Source of the DNA: CAZXFG01 sp964640515
GTDB lineage: Bacteria; Patescibacteriota; Patescibacteriia; Magasanikbacterales; GWA2-37-8
Reading direction: 5' to 3'
Assembly: GCA_964640515.1 (NCBI GenBank)
Contig: CAZXFG010000001.1
Location: forward strand, 1 to 49,491
Length of the DNA: 49,491 bases
Shown: positions 1-7,761 of the stretch, piece after piece
How the letters are laid out: the number at the start of each line of letters is the position of its first letter
How positions within the stretch are numbered: the first letter of the stretch is position 1
The notes under the pieces: generated by a model
What the model was told of the DNA's origin: nothing
The model's database searches: none
What the model saw: only the letters and a program-made list of their open reading frames with translations
Program-made: the position numbers and the translations under genes

Positions 1-74
1 AAAAAATGCCCCAGCTCATGCGCCAAAACTAAAATCCCCAAAACAGCCAAAAAAACCACTAAAGTTAGAAGCAT
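1..74 (-). CDS. rseP: RseP-type site-2 zinc metalloprotease, N-terminal fragment
   Basis: Only the first 24 codons lie in the window; the gene runs off its left edge. The minus-strand reading from the ATG at 74 gives MLLTLVVFLAVLGILVLAHE followed by LGHF. This is a first transmembrane helix carrying the HELGH zinc-binding motif at residues 19-23. That arrangement, HExxH inside the first membrane helix close to the N-terminus, is the hallmark of M50 intramembrane proteases (RseP/RasP), which cut membrane-bound anti-sigma factors or signal peptides. No PDZ domain or second metal ligand can be seen. A near-consensus promoter lies at 103-130, so the gene is probably transcribed separately from the mutase behind it. 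Confidence 0.85.
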   Translation of the reverse strand, partial: MLLTLVVFLAVLGILVLAHELGHF

Positions 75-102
75 AAAATTGTGTCCAATTTAGTATTTCA
101 TT

Positions 103-130
103 ATTATATAATAACTGCGCGAAAAAGCAA
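103..130 (-). promoter_or_regulatory. Sigma-70-type promoter of the RseP-like gene
   Basis: On the minus strand TTGCTT (125-130) and TATAAT (103-108) are separated by 16 bases. The start codon is at 74, so the leader is about 20 bases. The -35 box lies within 11 bases of the upstream mutase stop codon. Confidence 0.65.
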
Positions 131-135
131 CCTTA

Positions 136-1503
136 TCACTCAATGATAATTTTTTTAATAAGACCTAATTTCTCTCGCATCATCTCCTCGGTTTTGGCCT
201 CCAAATTCAACCGCAACAATGACTCGGTATTGCTGGGCCGCACATTAAACCAAAAATCATCATAGGTAAAAGTCAAACCATCTAAAGGATTAATCTTGGC
301 ATCCTTGAATTTTTCTTTGAGTCTTTCCAAAATTTTATCTTTATCAGCCACTTTATAATTAATCTCTCCGGAATGAAAATACTTTTGCAGGGGTTTTACA
401 TAATCATGGGCCGACAAATTCTTTTCGGAAAGCTCTTGTAAAAATTGCAGGACGATGATTTCCGGCGCTTCATAAATTCCATGCGGAAATTTTACGAAAA
501 AATGCCCGGATGATTCACCTCCAAAAACCGCGCCAGTCTCAATCATCCGCTTTTTAATCAAAGAATGTCCAACGCGGGTGAGCAACGGCTGGCCGCCGGC
601 TTCTAAAATCATATCCTCGGTTATTTTTCCCGGACGAATATCATAACAAATAGTCGCCCCGGGATGCTTACGCAAAAATATCCGGGCGATTATCCCCCTC
701 ATGATGGCCGGTTCTATCTTTTCCCCTTGATTATCAAAGAAAAATATCCTGTCGCCATCGCCATCAGTCGCTATGCCCAAGTCTGCCTTTTCCTCCATAA
801 TCCTGCGGCGCAATTCACTCGTAAATTCATCTTGCATGGGATCGGCTTGGTGGGCGGGAAAGGAGCCGTCTAATTTTTCGTTCAATTTAATTATTTCCAA
901 TTGCGGTGTATGTTTGAAAAGCTCATCCAAATAAAGGATGCCCATGGCATTAGCCGTATCTATTATTATTTTCAGGGGTTTGATTTTTTCTAAATCAGCG
1001 TATCTAAGAGCAAAAGATACCTGTTCTTCTAAAACTCCGCTTTTCTCCGTGATTTCTCCCTCGCGCGATGGAGCGCTAAACTCTCCAAGAATCGCCAAAT
1101 CTTTCAATTCTTCCATGCCACTGCCCGCTCCTACCGGCATGGCTCGATTACGAACCATTTTTATTCCATTGTATTCTTTCGGATTGTGCGACGCGGAAAT
1201 TAACAAACCGCCATCATAACCATAGTATGAAACCGCAAAATAGAAGGTCGGCGTTGATACCAAGCCAATTTCCACCACATTAACACCTTGGGCGACCAAC
1301 CCTCGTCTAAGAGATTCGTAAAGTTCAGGCGAGGAAAGACGCATATCACGGCCAATCACCAAAGTGATATCTTCTTTTTTCAGCTCCTGTTGCCTCATTT
1401 GACCAAAAACGCGAGCGATGTTATATACTATCTCTCCGTCTAACTCCTCGGGATATTTCCCCCGTATATCGTATGCTTTGAAAATCTGCGGGTTAACCTT
1501 CAT
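136..1503 (-). CDS. manB: Phosphomannomutase/phosphoglucomutase family protein
   Basis: 455 aa alpha-D-phosphohexomutase, the enzyme that interconverts hexose-6-phosphate and hexose-1-phosphate to feed nucleotide-sugar synthesis. All four signature loops are present in order: the phosphoserine loop SASHNP (103-108, catalytic Ser105), the Mg2+ loop DGDGDR (247-252), the sugar-recognition loop GGESSGH (328-334) and the phosphate-binding loop RPSNTES (422-428). GESSG is typical of the PMM/PGM subgroup rather than of phosphoglucosamine mutase. Length is normal. The exact sugar (mannose or glucose) cannot be fixed from sequence. It is transcribed divergently from clpC from a promoter whose -10 overlaps the clpC -10. 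Confidence 0.95.
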   Translation of the reverse strand: MKVNPQIFKAYDIRGKYPEELDGEIVYNIARVFGQMRQQELKKEDITLVIGRDMRLSSPELYESLRRGLVAQGVNVVEIGLVSTPTFYFAVSYYGYDGGLLISASHNPKEYNGIKMVRNRAMPVGAGSGMEELKDLAILGEFSAPSREGEITEKSGVLEEQVSFALRYADLEKIKPLKIIIDTANAMGILYLDELFKHTPQLEIIKLNEKLDGSFPAHQADPMQDEFTSELRRRIMEEKADLGIATDGDGDRIFFFDNQGEKIEPAIMRGIIARIFLRKHPGATICYDIRPGKITEDMILEAGGQPLLTRVGHSLIKKRMIETGAVFGGESSGHFFVKFPHGIYEAPEIIVLQFLQELSEKNLSAHDYVKPLQKYFHSGEINYKVADKDKILERLKEKFKDAKINPLDGLTFTYDDFWFNVRPSNTESLLRLNLEAKTEEMMREKLGLIKKIIIE

Positions 1504-1520
1504 AAATATATGCTTTTTCT

Positions 1521-1549
1521 TTGACTAAATAGTGTTTTCATTATATAAT
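1521..1549 (+). promoter_or_regulatory. Promoter of the clpC transcription unit
   Basis: TTGACT (1521-1526), 17 bases, TATAAT (1544-1549): a near-perfect sigma-70 promoter facing clpC. It leaves a leader of about 95 bases that contains the AT palindrome at 1604-1631. Confidence 0.7.
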
Positions 1550-1568
1550 ATACCTGCAAAAATGGCAA
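1540..1568 (-). promoter_or_regulatory. Promoter of the phosphohexomutase gene
   Basis: On the minus strand TTGCCA (1563-1568), 17 bases, TATAAT (1540-1545). Its -10 overlaps that of the divergent clpC promoter (1544-1549), so the two promoters cannot easily be occupied at the same time. Confidence 0.6.
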
Positions 1569-1603
1569 TTATAAGCGAAGCTTGAAATTTCGTCAGGTCT
1601 CGC

Positions 1604-1631
1604 AAAAAAATAAAATACATTTTATTTTTTT
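1604..1631. repeat. Perfect AT-only inverted repeat in the clpC leader
   Basis: Two 13-base arms, AAAAAAATAAAAT (1604-1616) and its exact complement (1619-1631), flank a 2-base centre. The repeat lies 18 bases before the clpC start. It could be an operator for a heat-shock repressor or a weak hairpin. It does not match CIRCE (HrcA) or the CtsR heptad repeat. Confidence 0.5.
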
Positions 1632-1649
1632 GACTCAACCTTAGAAATT

Positions 1650-4184
1650 ATGAATATAATAGATCGTTTTTCCACGCATCTTAAAGAGGTTTTGACTCGT
1701 AGCATCCATTTGGCCACCGAGTTAAAAAACCCGGAAGTGTTTCCCCTGCACTTTCTTTACACTATGCACACCCAAAAAGGCGCGGTAGCGGCCGAGATTT
1801 TGCGTCGTTTTAATATTGACCAAAAAATACTGGAACAAATTCTGCTCAATCTGCCGGTCGTGCCGAAGAAAAAAACCAATGAAGAAAATAATGTCGCCCA
1901 AGTCCAGCTCACCCCACTTTCAAATGCCTGCAAAACCATTTTGGAACGCGCCATGTTGATTGCCCAGGAAAACCAGCATAATTATCTCGGCACGGAACAC
2001 CTTTTGTCCGCCTTAATCCGTTCGGGAGATAATTATTGCGATGAAACTTTTCAGATTAACAATGTTAAAACGGCTGATTTAGAAAAACAGATGCAAACTG
2101 TTTTGCGTAATTCCACCCAATTTCCGCAAATCACCGAAGTGGCGGAATTAGCGGATAAAATCCAAGAAAATTTGATCACGCCTCCCGGACCTCTTGCGGG
2201 CGGAGAAAATATGATTATGCCGCCGGAAACAATAAACAAAAAAAAACACCGTAAAGAAACCGCTCTGGATTTTTTTGCCACCAACCTCACCCACCCGGAA
2301 ACACAAAAAAATATTGATCCGGTCATCGGCCGAGAGATGGAAATAGAACGGCTTATTCAGATACTCTGCCGCCGCGCCAAAAACAATCCGATATTACTGG
2401 GCGATCCCGGGGTGGGCAAAACCGCCATCGTGGAAGGATTGGCCAAAAAAATTATGGCTGGCGACGCGCCGGATCTTTTATTGAATAAAAAAATATACGC
2501 TCTGGACATGGGCCTGTTGGTCGCCGGCACCATCTATCGCGGTGAATTTGAAGCCCGTTTGAAACAAGTGATTGAAGAAGTGGCCCAAGATTCTTCTGTG
2601 ATTTTATTTATTGACGAAATCCACAATATCGTGGGCGCGGGAAGCAACCAAGGCACCATGGACGCGGCTAATATTTTGAAACCGGCTTTAGCCCGCGGAC
2701 AAATTCGCTGTATCGGCGCCACCACCCCGGCCGAATACAAAAAATATATTGAGAACGACGCGGCCTTGGAACGCCGTTTTATGCCCATTCAAGTAAAACA
2801 ACCGAGCGTGGAAGACGCGGTGAAAATCTTAAGCGGCATCAAAAAAAATTATGAGCTGTATCATCAGGTAAAAATATTGCCTGAAGCGGTAGAGGCCACG
2901 GTCCGCCTTTCCGACCGCTATATTTCCGGAAAATTCTTGCCGGACAAGGCTATTGATCTTTTGGATGAAACGGCCGCCGCCAAAAGATTGCTGGCCAAAT
3001 CATCATCTCTGGTGAGCCGTCTTCATCGGCTGGAACAAAAATTACAGACCGCCGTTTTAAATAAGGAAACCGCCGCGGCTGAAGATAAATTGGAGGAAGC
3101 TATAAAATTTAAAGAACAGGAAGCCAAATTAAAGGAAGAAATAAAAAAAATGCAAAAAAAATCCGGAGAAAAAAAGATTAAAATTTTGGGAACCATTACG
3201 GCGCGGGATGTGGCTGAACAAGTTGCTAAAATAACCGGCACTCCTCCGGCTGATTTGCTCTTAGCGGATAAAAGCCGTCTGTTGGGTCTGGAAAATGAAT
3301 TAAAAAAATATATTGTGGGTCAAGACCAGGTGATTGCCAAAATATCTCAATTGATTCGCCAGGCGGAGCTAAACCTCTCTCATCCCGAACGACCGCTCGC
3401 CTCTTTTCTCTTTGTGGGCGAAAGCGGAGTGGGCAAAACCGAACTGGGAAAAACGCTGGCTAAAGTGCTTTTTGCCAATCCGGACGCGCTCATCAAACTG
3501 GATATGAGCGAATTTCACGAGAGCTATAGCAGTTCCAAACTCCTGGGCTCTCCGGCCGGCTATGTGGGATATAAAGAAAGCAACCAATTTACGGATAAAA
3601 TAAAAATGAATCCCTATTGTGTCATCTTGTTTGATGAAATAGACAAGGCGCACAAGGATGTCACCAAATTATTGTTGCAAATGCTGGAGAACGGCGAGAT
3701 TACCGATTCCACGGGCAAAAAAATTTCCTTAAAACATGCTATAATAATCATGACTACCTCTCTCGGGGCCAGTGAAGCCAAGAAAGGTAATTTTGGGTTT
3801 GGCGCCCAAGACGGCGCGGTGGAAGAAGGTAAAAAACGGCTGATAGAAAAACTAAAAGAATATTTTTCCCCGGAATTAATCAACCGCTTGGATCAAATTT
3901 GCATTTTCCGTCCGCTCTCCAAAACAGATTTGGTTCAAATAGCTGAATTGGAAATCAATCATCTAAACGACCGCTTAAAAAATTATCATACCCGTTTGAA
4001 CGCGGAACAAGAAATATTGGATTGGATGGTGCGGCAATTGCCGGAAAAAAACACCGGAGCGCGCGACATTCGCCGCACGGTGCGAAAAGCGGTGGAAAGT
4101 CTGGTCTCCCAAACGATTTTAAACGGCAAAACAAAAAATAAATATCGCTTGCAACTAAAAGATGAGAGACTACAGCTTGTGTAA
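1650..4184 (+). CDS. clpC: ClpC-type AAA+ chaperone/unfoldase
   Basis: 844 aa, two AAA+ modules. Residues 1-150 form the Clp N-domain. D1 carries Walker A GDPGVGKT (251-258), Walker B ending FIDEIH, and the YRG pore loop near 296. A short charged coiled-coil middle region covers about 450-505. D2 carries Walker A GESGVGKT (590-597), Walker B VILFDEID (658-665) and pore loop GYVGY (637-641). FGF near 715 sits where ClpC has its ClpP-docking VGF loop, so it probably feeds ClpP. It unfolds substrates for degradation in the cytoplasm. The start is supported by the N-domain beginning at once. It heads the plus-strand run that ends with radA; ctsR, mcsA and mcsB are not present. Confidence 0.95.
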   Translation: MNIIDRFSTHLKEVLTRSIHLATELKNPEVFPLHFLYTMHTQKGAVAAEILRRFNIDQKILEQILLNLPVVPKKKTNEENNVAQVQLTPLSNACKTILERAMLIAQENQHNYLGTEHLLSALIRSGDNYCDETFQINNVKTADLEKQMQTVLRNSTQFPQITEVAELADKIQENLITPPGPLAGGENMIMPPETINKKKHRKETALDFFATNLTHPETQKNIDPVIGREMEIERLIQILCRRAKNNPILLGDPGVGKTAIVEGLAKKIMAGDAPDLLLNKKIYALDMGLLVAGTIYRGEFEARLKQVIEEVAQDSSVILFIDEIHNIVGAGSNQGTMDAANILKPALARGQIRCIGATTPAEYKKYIENDAALERRFMPIQVKQPSVEDAVKILSGIKKNYELYHQVKILPEAVEATVRLSDRYISGKFLPDKAIDLLDETAAAKRLLAKSSSLVSRLHRLEQKLQTAVLNKETAAAEDKLEEAIKFKEQEAKLKEEIKKMQKKSGEKKIKILGTITARDVAEQVAKITGTPPADLLLADKSRLLGLENELKKYIVGQDQVIAKISQLIRQAELNLSHPERPLASFLFVGESGVGKTELGKTLAKVLFANPDALIKLDMSEFHESYSSSKLLGSPAGYVGYKESNQFTDKIKMNPYCVILFDEIDKAHKDVTKLLLQMLENGEITDSTGKKISLKHAIIIMTTSLGASEAKKGNFGFGAQDGAVEEGKKRLIEKLKEYFSPELINRLDQICIFRPLSKTDLVQIAELEINHLNDRLKNYHTRLNAEQEILDWMVRQLPEKNTGARDIRRTVRKAVESLVSQTILNGKTKNKYRLQLKDERLQLV

Positions 4185-4193
4185 TCCGCTCTT

Positions 4194-5816
4194 ATGGCCA
4201 AACCGGCCGCGCGACAAAATGACGATGAAGTTGAGGTAGAAAAAACCGGCCCGGGCGCGGAGGCGGTGAATATTGATATTGACCGGGATGGCGGACCGGG
4301 GACGGGAGGAGCGGCCAATACTGACATGGACATAAAATCAGTATCTGGAGATGGCGCTAAAGCGCGCAAAACAGGACCGGGGAAAATAGAGATAGAGACA
4401 GAAATAGAATTGCCTGAAGAAGCGGCGAATATAGACGAAGAGGCGCTAGCCGCTGCCGCCAACTTAGATCAGGAACCGGAACAAAATGAAACAGCAACAC
4501 CTACGCCTGCTTCATCTACGTCTACACCACCGGCAACGCCGGAAAAAGTAGAACCGAAAAAGGAGGGAGAAGAAACAGCGCCGGAAAAAACAGAACAGCC
4601 GGAGGAAGCGACTCCAAAGGAAAAGGAAGCAGACGAAACAAAGAAGCCGGAGGGAGAGAAACCGGAGGACGCTCCGGAGGCAGAGAGCGATGGCGAGAAT
4701 CCTACCGATGAACAAAAGCCGGAAGAAACGGCCCCCACGCCTGAAGAAACGCCGGCGGAAGATAAAAAAGAATCAGAGGATGCCACCCCGAGTGCGGAAA
4801 AAAAACCAGAAGGAGAAGCTAAGCCAGGAGAAGAAGAAAAACAAAAAGAAGAAGCAAAAAAGAAAGAAGATGAAAAAAAAGCCGCTGATGAAAAAAAATC
4901 GGCTGAAACAGAAACCGAATCGAAAAAACCAGATGGAGAAAAAACAACAGAACCTCCTAAAAAAGAAGGCGAGCAACAAACCGCCGAACCTGCTGAAGAA
5001 AAACCGGCAGAAACCCCTGCGGAGAAGACCCCCCAATCTGAAGAACAAGGTATCGGAACGACAGAGCCACCCAAAATGCCGGAACAGGAAACCGGTGAAG
5101 AAGCGACAGCCGCCGGGAACGCCCCGCCAGAACTGTCGGCCGAAGAACAAGGAAACGTTAACCCGCGACAACCAATTGAACCAGGGACTGACCAACCTAA
5201 GACATCAGGAGCTGCGGAACAGGGAGAAAAAGCCGAGGGTGGAGAACCAAAAAAAATAGAAGGTGGCGACACCGGGGCGGCAGCAACGGAGTTATCTCAA
5301 AAAAAATCAGCCCAAATTAAAACATCTGAAGGGACTACCAGCGATAGTTCTGGCGACATAGGTTCATTATTATCTGGGAACAAACTGGCGGCTATTTCTC
5401 GCTTTATGCCCGGCACTGGCGCAATGATAAACGGTACATTGGGGCAACTCGTAGGAAAAGGGAAAACCGCGGAAGCGAAATTAGCGGTATGCAATATCTT
5501 TTTGTTACAACTGAAACTAATCAAAAAAATTACAAACATCGTTGATGGATTCACACAATGGCTGGAAAAATGGGTTTCCTGGGCGCTTGAACTCTACTGG
5601 TGGACTATTATTGGAGCTATTTTTGATATTTTAATAGTATTGCCGTGTTTTTTACTCTGGTACTTTGTCTTTGACGGGCCAATCAGTAAAATCGTAGAAG
5701 AAATAATAAAAGTAGTGGAACAAGTAAAAAAAATGCTAGAAAAACAAATAGCTGAAGAGCGCGCAAAGCAACTCAAAAAAGCAAAAGAAGAACAAATGGC
5801 TCAGACATCCGGGTAA
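4194..5816 (+). CDS. Long acidic, disordered protein with C-terminal membrane anchor, unknown function
   Basis: 540 aa, not recognised. Residues about 1-360 are low complexity, dominated by Glu, Pro, Lys, Thr and Ala (for example EEATPKEKEADETKKPEG), with no predicted fold. From about 385 the sequence becomes ordinary: a Gly-rich stretch, an amphipathic region (SGNKLAAISRFMPGTGAMING), then a Trp-rich hydrophobic stretch at about 468-493 that should cross the membrane. A charged coiled coil follows (about 496-535). It looks like a membrane protein with a very long flexible arm. It starts 9 bases after clpC, so co-transcription is likely. Several long ORFs in the other frames here are shadows of the biased composition. 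Confidence 0.8.
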   Translation: MAKPAARQNDDEVEVEKTGPGAEAVNIDIDRDGGPGTGGAANTDMDIKSVSGDGAKARKTGPGKIEIETEIELPEEAANIDEEALAAAANLDQEPEQNETATPTPASSTSTPPATPEKVEPKKEGEETAPEKTEQPEEATPKEKEADETKKPEGEKPEDAPEAESDGENPTDEQKPEETAPTPEETPAEDKKESEDATPSAEKKPEGEAKPGEEEKQKEEAKKKEDEKKAADEKKSAETETESKKPDGEKTTEPPKKEGEQQTAEPAEEKPAETPAEKTPQSEEQGIGTTEPPKMPEQETGEEATAAGNAPPELSAEEQGNVNPRQPIEPGTDQPKTSGAAEQGEKAEGGEPKKIEGGDTGAAATELSQKKSAQIKTSEGTTSDSSGDIGSLLSGNKLAAISRFMPGTGAMINGTLGQLVGKGKTAEAKLAVCNIFLLQLKLIKKITNIVDGFTQWLEKWVSWALELYWWTIIGAIFDILIVLPCFLLWYFVFDGPISKIVEEIIKVVEQVKKMLEKQIAEERAKQLKKAKEEQMAQTSG

Positions 5817-5824
5817 AAAATAAT

Positions 5825-5841
5825 AAAATAATAATTATTTT
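5825..5841. repeat. Small AT-only inverted repeat
   Basis: AAAATAAT, one base, ATTATTTT in the 37-base spacer between the acidic protein gene and the TolB-like gene. No GC pairs, so it is weak as a hairpin. It may be a processing point or chance. Confidence 0.3.
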
Positions 5842-5853
5842 AAAATATCAACT

Positions 5854-7092
5854 ATGTCCCCCACTCTCAAAAAAGCTCTGTTACTGCTCCTAATCTTAGT
5901 CGTGGCCGGCGCTATCGGTTTTGCCCTGTATTATTTCTTTATCAAAGCCGGACCAGCCGCCTTGCGCCTGCCTACTGTTAAAAAAACTCCGGTTACGGGC
6001 GAACTGCCCCCAGCTGGCGAAAGAAAACCGGGAGAAGGAGCGGGAGTGGTTACCCCGGGCGCCGGACAATTGCCTACCGCCGGTGTGATTACCGGCACCC
6101 AACCCGGCGCCAGCTATTACCGTCCGGAAGCGGTAACCAAGATTATTTCCGACTACGCGGTTTATCCTTCCTTAAGTTATAGCGGCGCCATGCGCTACCA
6201 CAACGCGGCTGATGGAAAATTTTATCGTCTGGGACCGGATGGCCAGGCCAGCGCCATTTCCGACCAAGTTTTTTATAATGTTTCCAATGTCACCTGGGCT
6301 AAAAATCAAGACAAGGCGGTTATTGAATATCCGGACAATTCCAAAATAGTTTACAATTTTGAGACAAATAAACAAGTCACTCTTCCCAAACATTGGAGCG
6401 AATTTTCATTTTCCAACGACAGTTCACAAATCGTGGCGAAAAGTTTGGGGCTCTCACCCGAAAATCGCTGGCTGGTGGTAACTAATGACGACGGCACAGG
6501 CGCTAAACTAATTGAACCGATGGGTGAAAACGCCGATAAAGTGCAAATCAGTTGGTCCCCCAGCCGGCAGGTGGTAGCTTTTTCCCAAACCGGACAACCT
6601 TTAGGCGCGGACCGCCGAGAGGTATTATTGGTTGGTCTGAACCATGAAAATTTTAAATCTCTGACCGTAGAGGGAATGGGATTTCTGCCCGAATGGTCGC
6701 CCACAGGCAAAAAATTGTTATACAGCGTGTACAGCGGCCGCAGTAACCTCAAACCAGAACTCTGGATAACCAACTCTTACGGTGACGAGATCGGATCCAA
6801 TCGCCAATTACTTAACATCAATACCTGGGCGGATAAATGCGCTTTCGGCGGAGATGAAGTCATTTTTTGCGCCGTGCCCCGCGACCTACCGCAAGGAGCC
6901 GGCCTGTCTAGAAATATTTCCGTGGGCACACCGGATGATTTGTATAAAATAGATTTAAAAACCGGTTTAAAAACGCCCATCGGTTTGGGCGGAGAAAATT
7001 TTTCTATCAATAATATCTCCTATGACGCCGAAAAAAACAAAGTAATTTTTACGGATGTCAACAAAAATGGCATCTTTGAAGCTAATCTCTAG
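5854..7092 (+). CDS. Membrane-anchored TolB/PD40-like beta-propeller protein
   Basis: 412 aa. A signal anchor at residues 8-30 (LLLLLILVVAGAIGFALYYF) is followed by a Pro/Gly-rich linker (about 34-85) and an extracytoplasmic domain. That domain has repeated TolB-like blades: paired strands with patterns such as FSNDSSQIVAKS, ISWSPSRQVVAFS and PEWSPTGKKLLYS, with W/F-S-P-x-x-x-x-hydrophobic signatures. Such propellers usually bind proteins or peptides on the outer face of the membrane. No enzymatic motif is seen. It is followed after 4 bases by the DsbA-like gene, so the pair is probably made together. Confidence 0.75.
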   Translation: MSPTLKKALLLLLILVVAGAIGFALYYFFIKAGPAALRLPTVKKTPVTGELPPAGERKPGEGAGVVTPGAGQLPTAGVITGTQPGASYYRPEAVTKIISDYAVYPSLSYSGAMRYHNAADGKFYRLGPDGQASAISDQVFYNVSNVTWAKNQDKAVIEYPDNSKIVYNFETNKQVTLPKHWSEFSFSNDSSQIVAKSLGLSPENRWLVVTNDDGTGAKLIEPMGENADKVQISWSPSRQVVAFSQTGQPLGADRREVLLVGLNHENFKSLTVEGMGFLPEWSPTGKKLLYSVYSGRSNLKPELWITNSYGDEIGSNRQLLNINTWADKCAFGGDEVIFCAVPRDLPQGAGLSRNISVGTPDDLYKIDLKTGLKTPIGLGGENFSINNISYDAEKNKVIFTDVNKNGIFEANL

Positions 7093-7096
7093 CCCT

Positions 7097-7756
7097 ATGC
7101 GCCCAGCCAAAAAATTATTTCTCATTCTCGCCCTGCTGATTATCGCCGTCATGTTCCTTTTTACTCGCGAATTGCGTAAAGCTTTTGATATTACCACTGA
7201 AACGGAAACCCGGCCAATCGTTTCCGAAAATACGGCGAATACCTTTTTAGTAGACAAAAGCGACTATGTGCTCGGCAATCCGGGCGCGGATTTAGATATT
7301 ATTATATTTGGAGATTTTAGCTGCGCCAAATGCCGAGAGGTTTATACCACTGTCTCGGCTTTAGTCCGGTCGCATCCCCAGGATATACGATTGGTTTGGA
7401 AAGGCGCTCCAATCGGAGGTATTTTTACTCGCGGCAATTTTCTCCCTCATCAGGCCGCTTACTGCGCCGGCCGGCAAAACAAATCTTTTGAATTCATGGA
7501 GCTTCTGATGGCGGACAAACATAATTTGAGCGAAGCGGGATTAAAAAAAGCGGCCGAAGGCCTCAAATTAAATGAAAACGCTTGGTGGCAGTGCTCCAAT
7601 TCTGAAGAAGCGAAAAATAAAGTGACGGATTCGGTATCATTATTTGACGCTCTGGGCTTAAGAACTCTTCCCGCTTTGTTTGTCAACAACAAATTGCTTA
7701 ATACTGACGCGGATATAAATTTGGAGGAAATACTGCTGTCCTTCATTAAAAAATAA
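7097..7756 (+). CDS. DsbA-like thioredoxin-fold protein, membrane anchored
   Basis: 219 aa. An N-terminal anchor (about 5-22) precedes a thioredoxin-4/DsbA-type domain with the redox motif C76-A-K-C79 in FGDFSCAKCREVY and the cis-proline loop TLPALFV near the C-terminus. Predicted role: disulfide formation or exchange outside the cytoplasmic membrane. The next protein in the run is exported and rich in Cys, a plausible client. The start at 7097 is preferred over an in-frame ATG at 7055 because 7055 lies inside the preceding gene and would put 14 extra residues before the anchor. Confidence 0.85.
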   Translation: MRPAKKLFLILALLIIAVMFLFTRELRKAFDITTETETRPIVSENTANTFLVDKSDYVLGNPGADLDIIIFGDFSCAKCREVYTTVSALVRSHPQDIRLVWKGAPIGGIFTRGNFLPHQAAYCAGRQNKSFEFMELLMADKHNLSEAGLKKAAEGLKLNENAWWQCSNSEEAKNKVTDSVSLFDALGLRTLPALFVNNKLLNTDADINLEEILLSFIKK

Positions 7757-7761
7757 TTTTT

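Noticed and set aside
1604..1631. CIRCE or CtsR operator in the clpC leader
   Set aside because: The palindrome is AT-only and lacks TTAGCACTC or GGTCAAA half-sites.
4469..5272. Long ORFs in other frames across 4469-5272
   Set aside because: They lie in the Glu/Pro/Lys-biased stretch of the acidic protein gene; composition alone opens all frames and the translations are Ser/Phe or Lys/Arg monotone.
7055..7096. Earlier start of the DsbA-like protein
   Set aside because: The 14 extra codons lie inside the preceding gene and would place polar residues before the membrane anchor.
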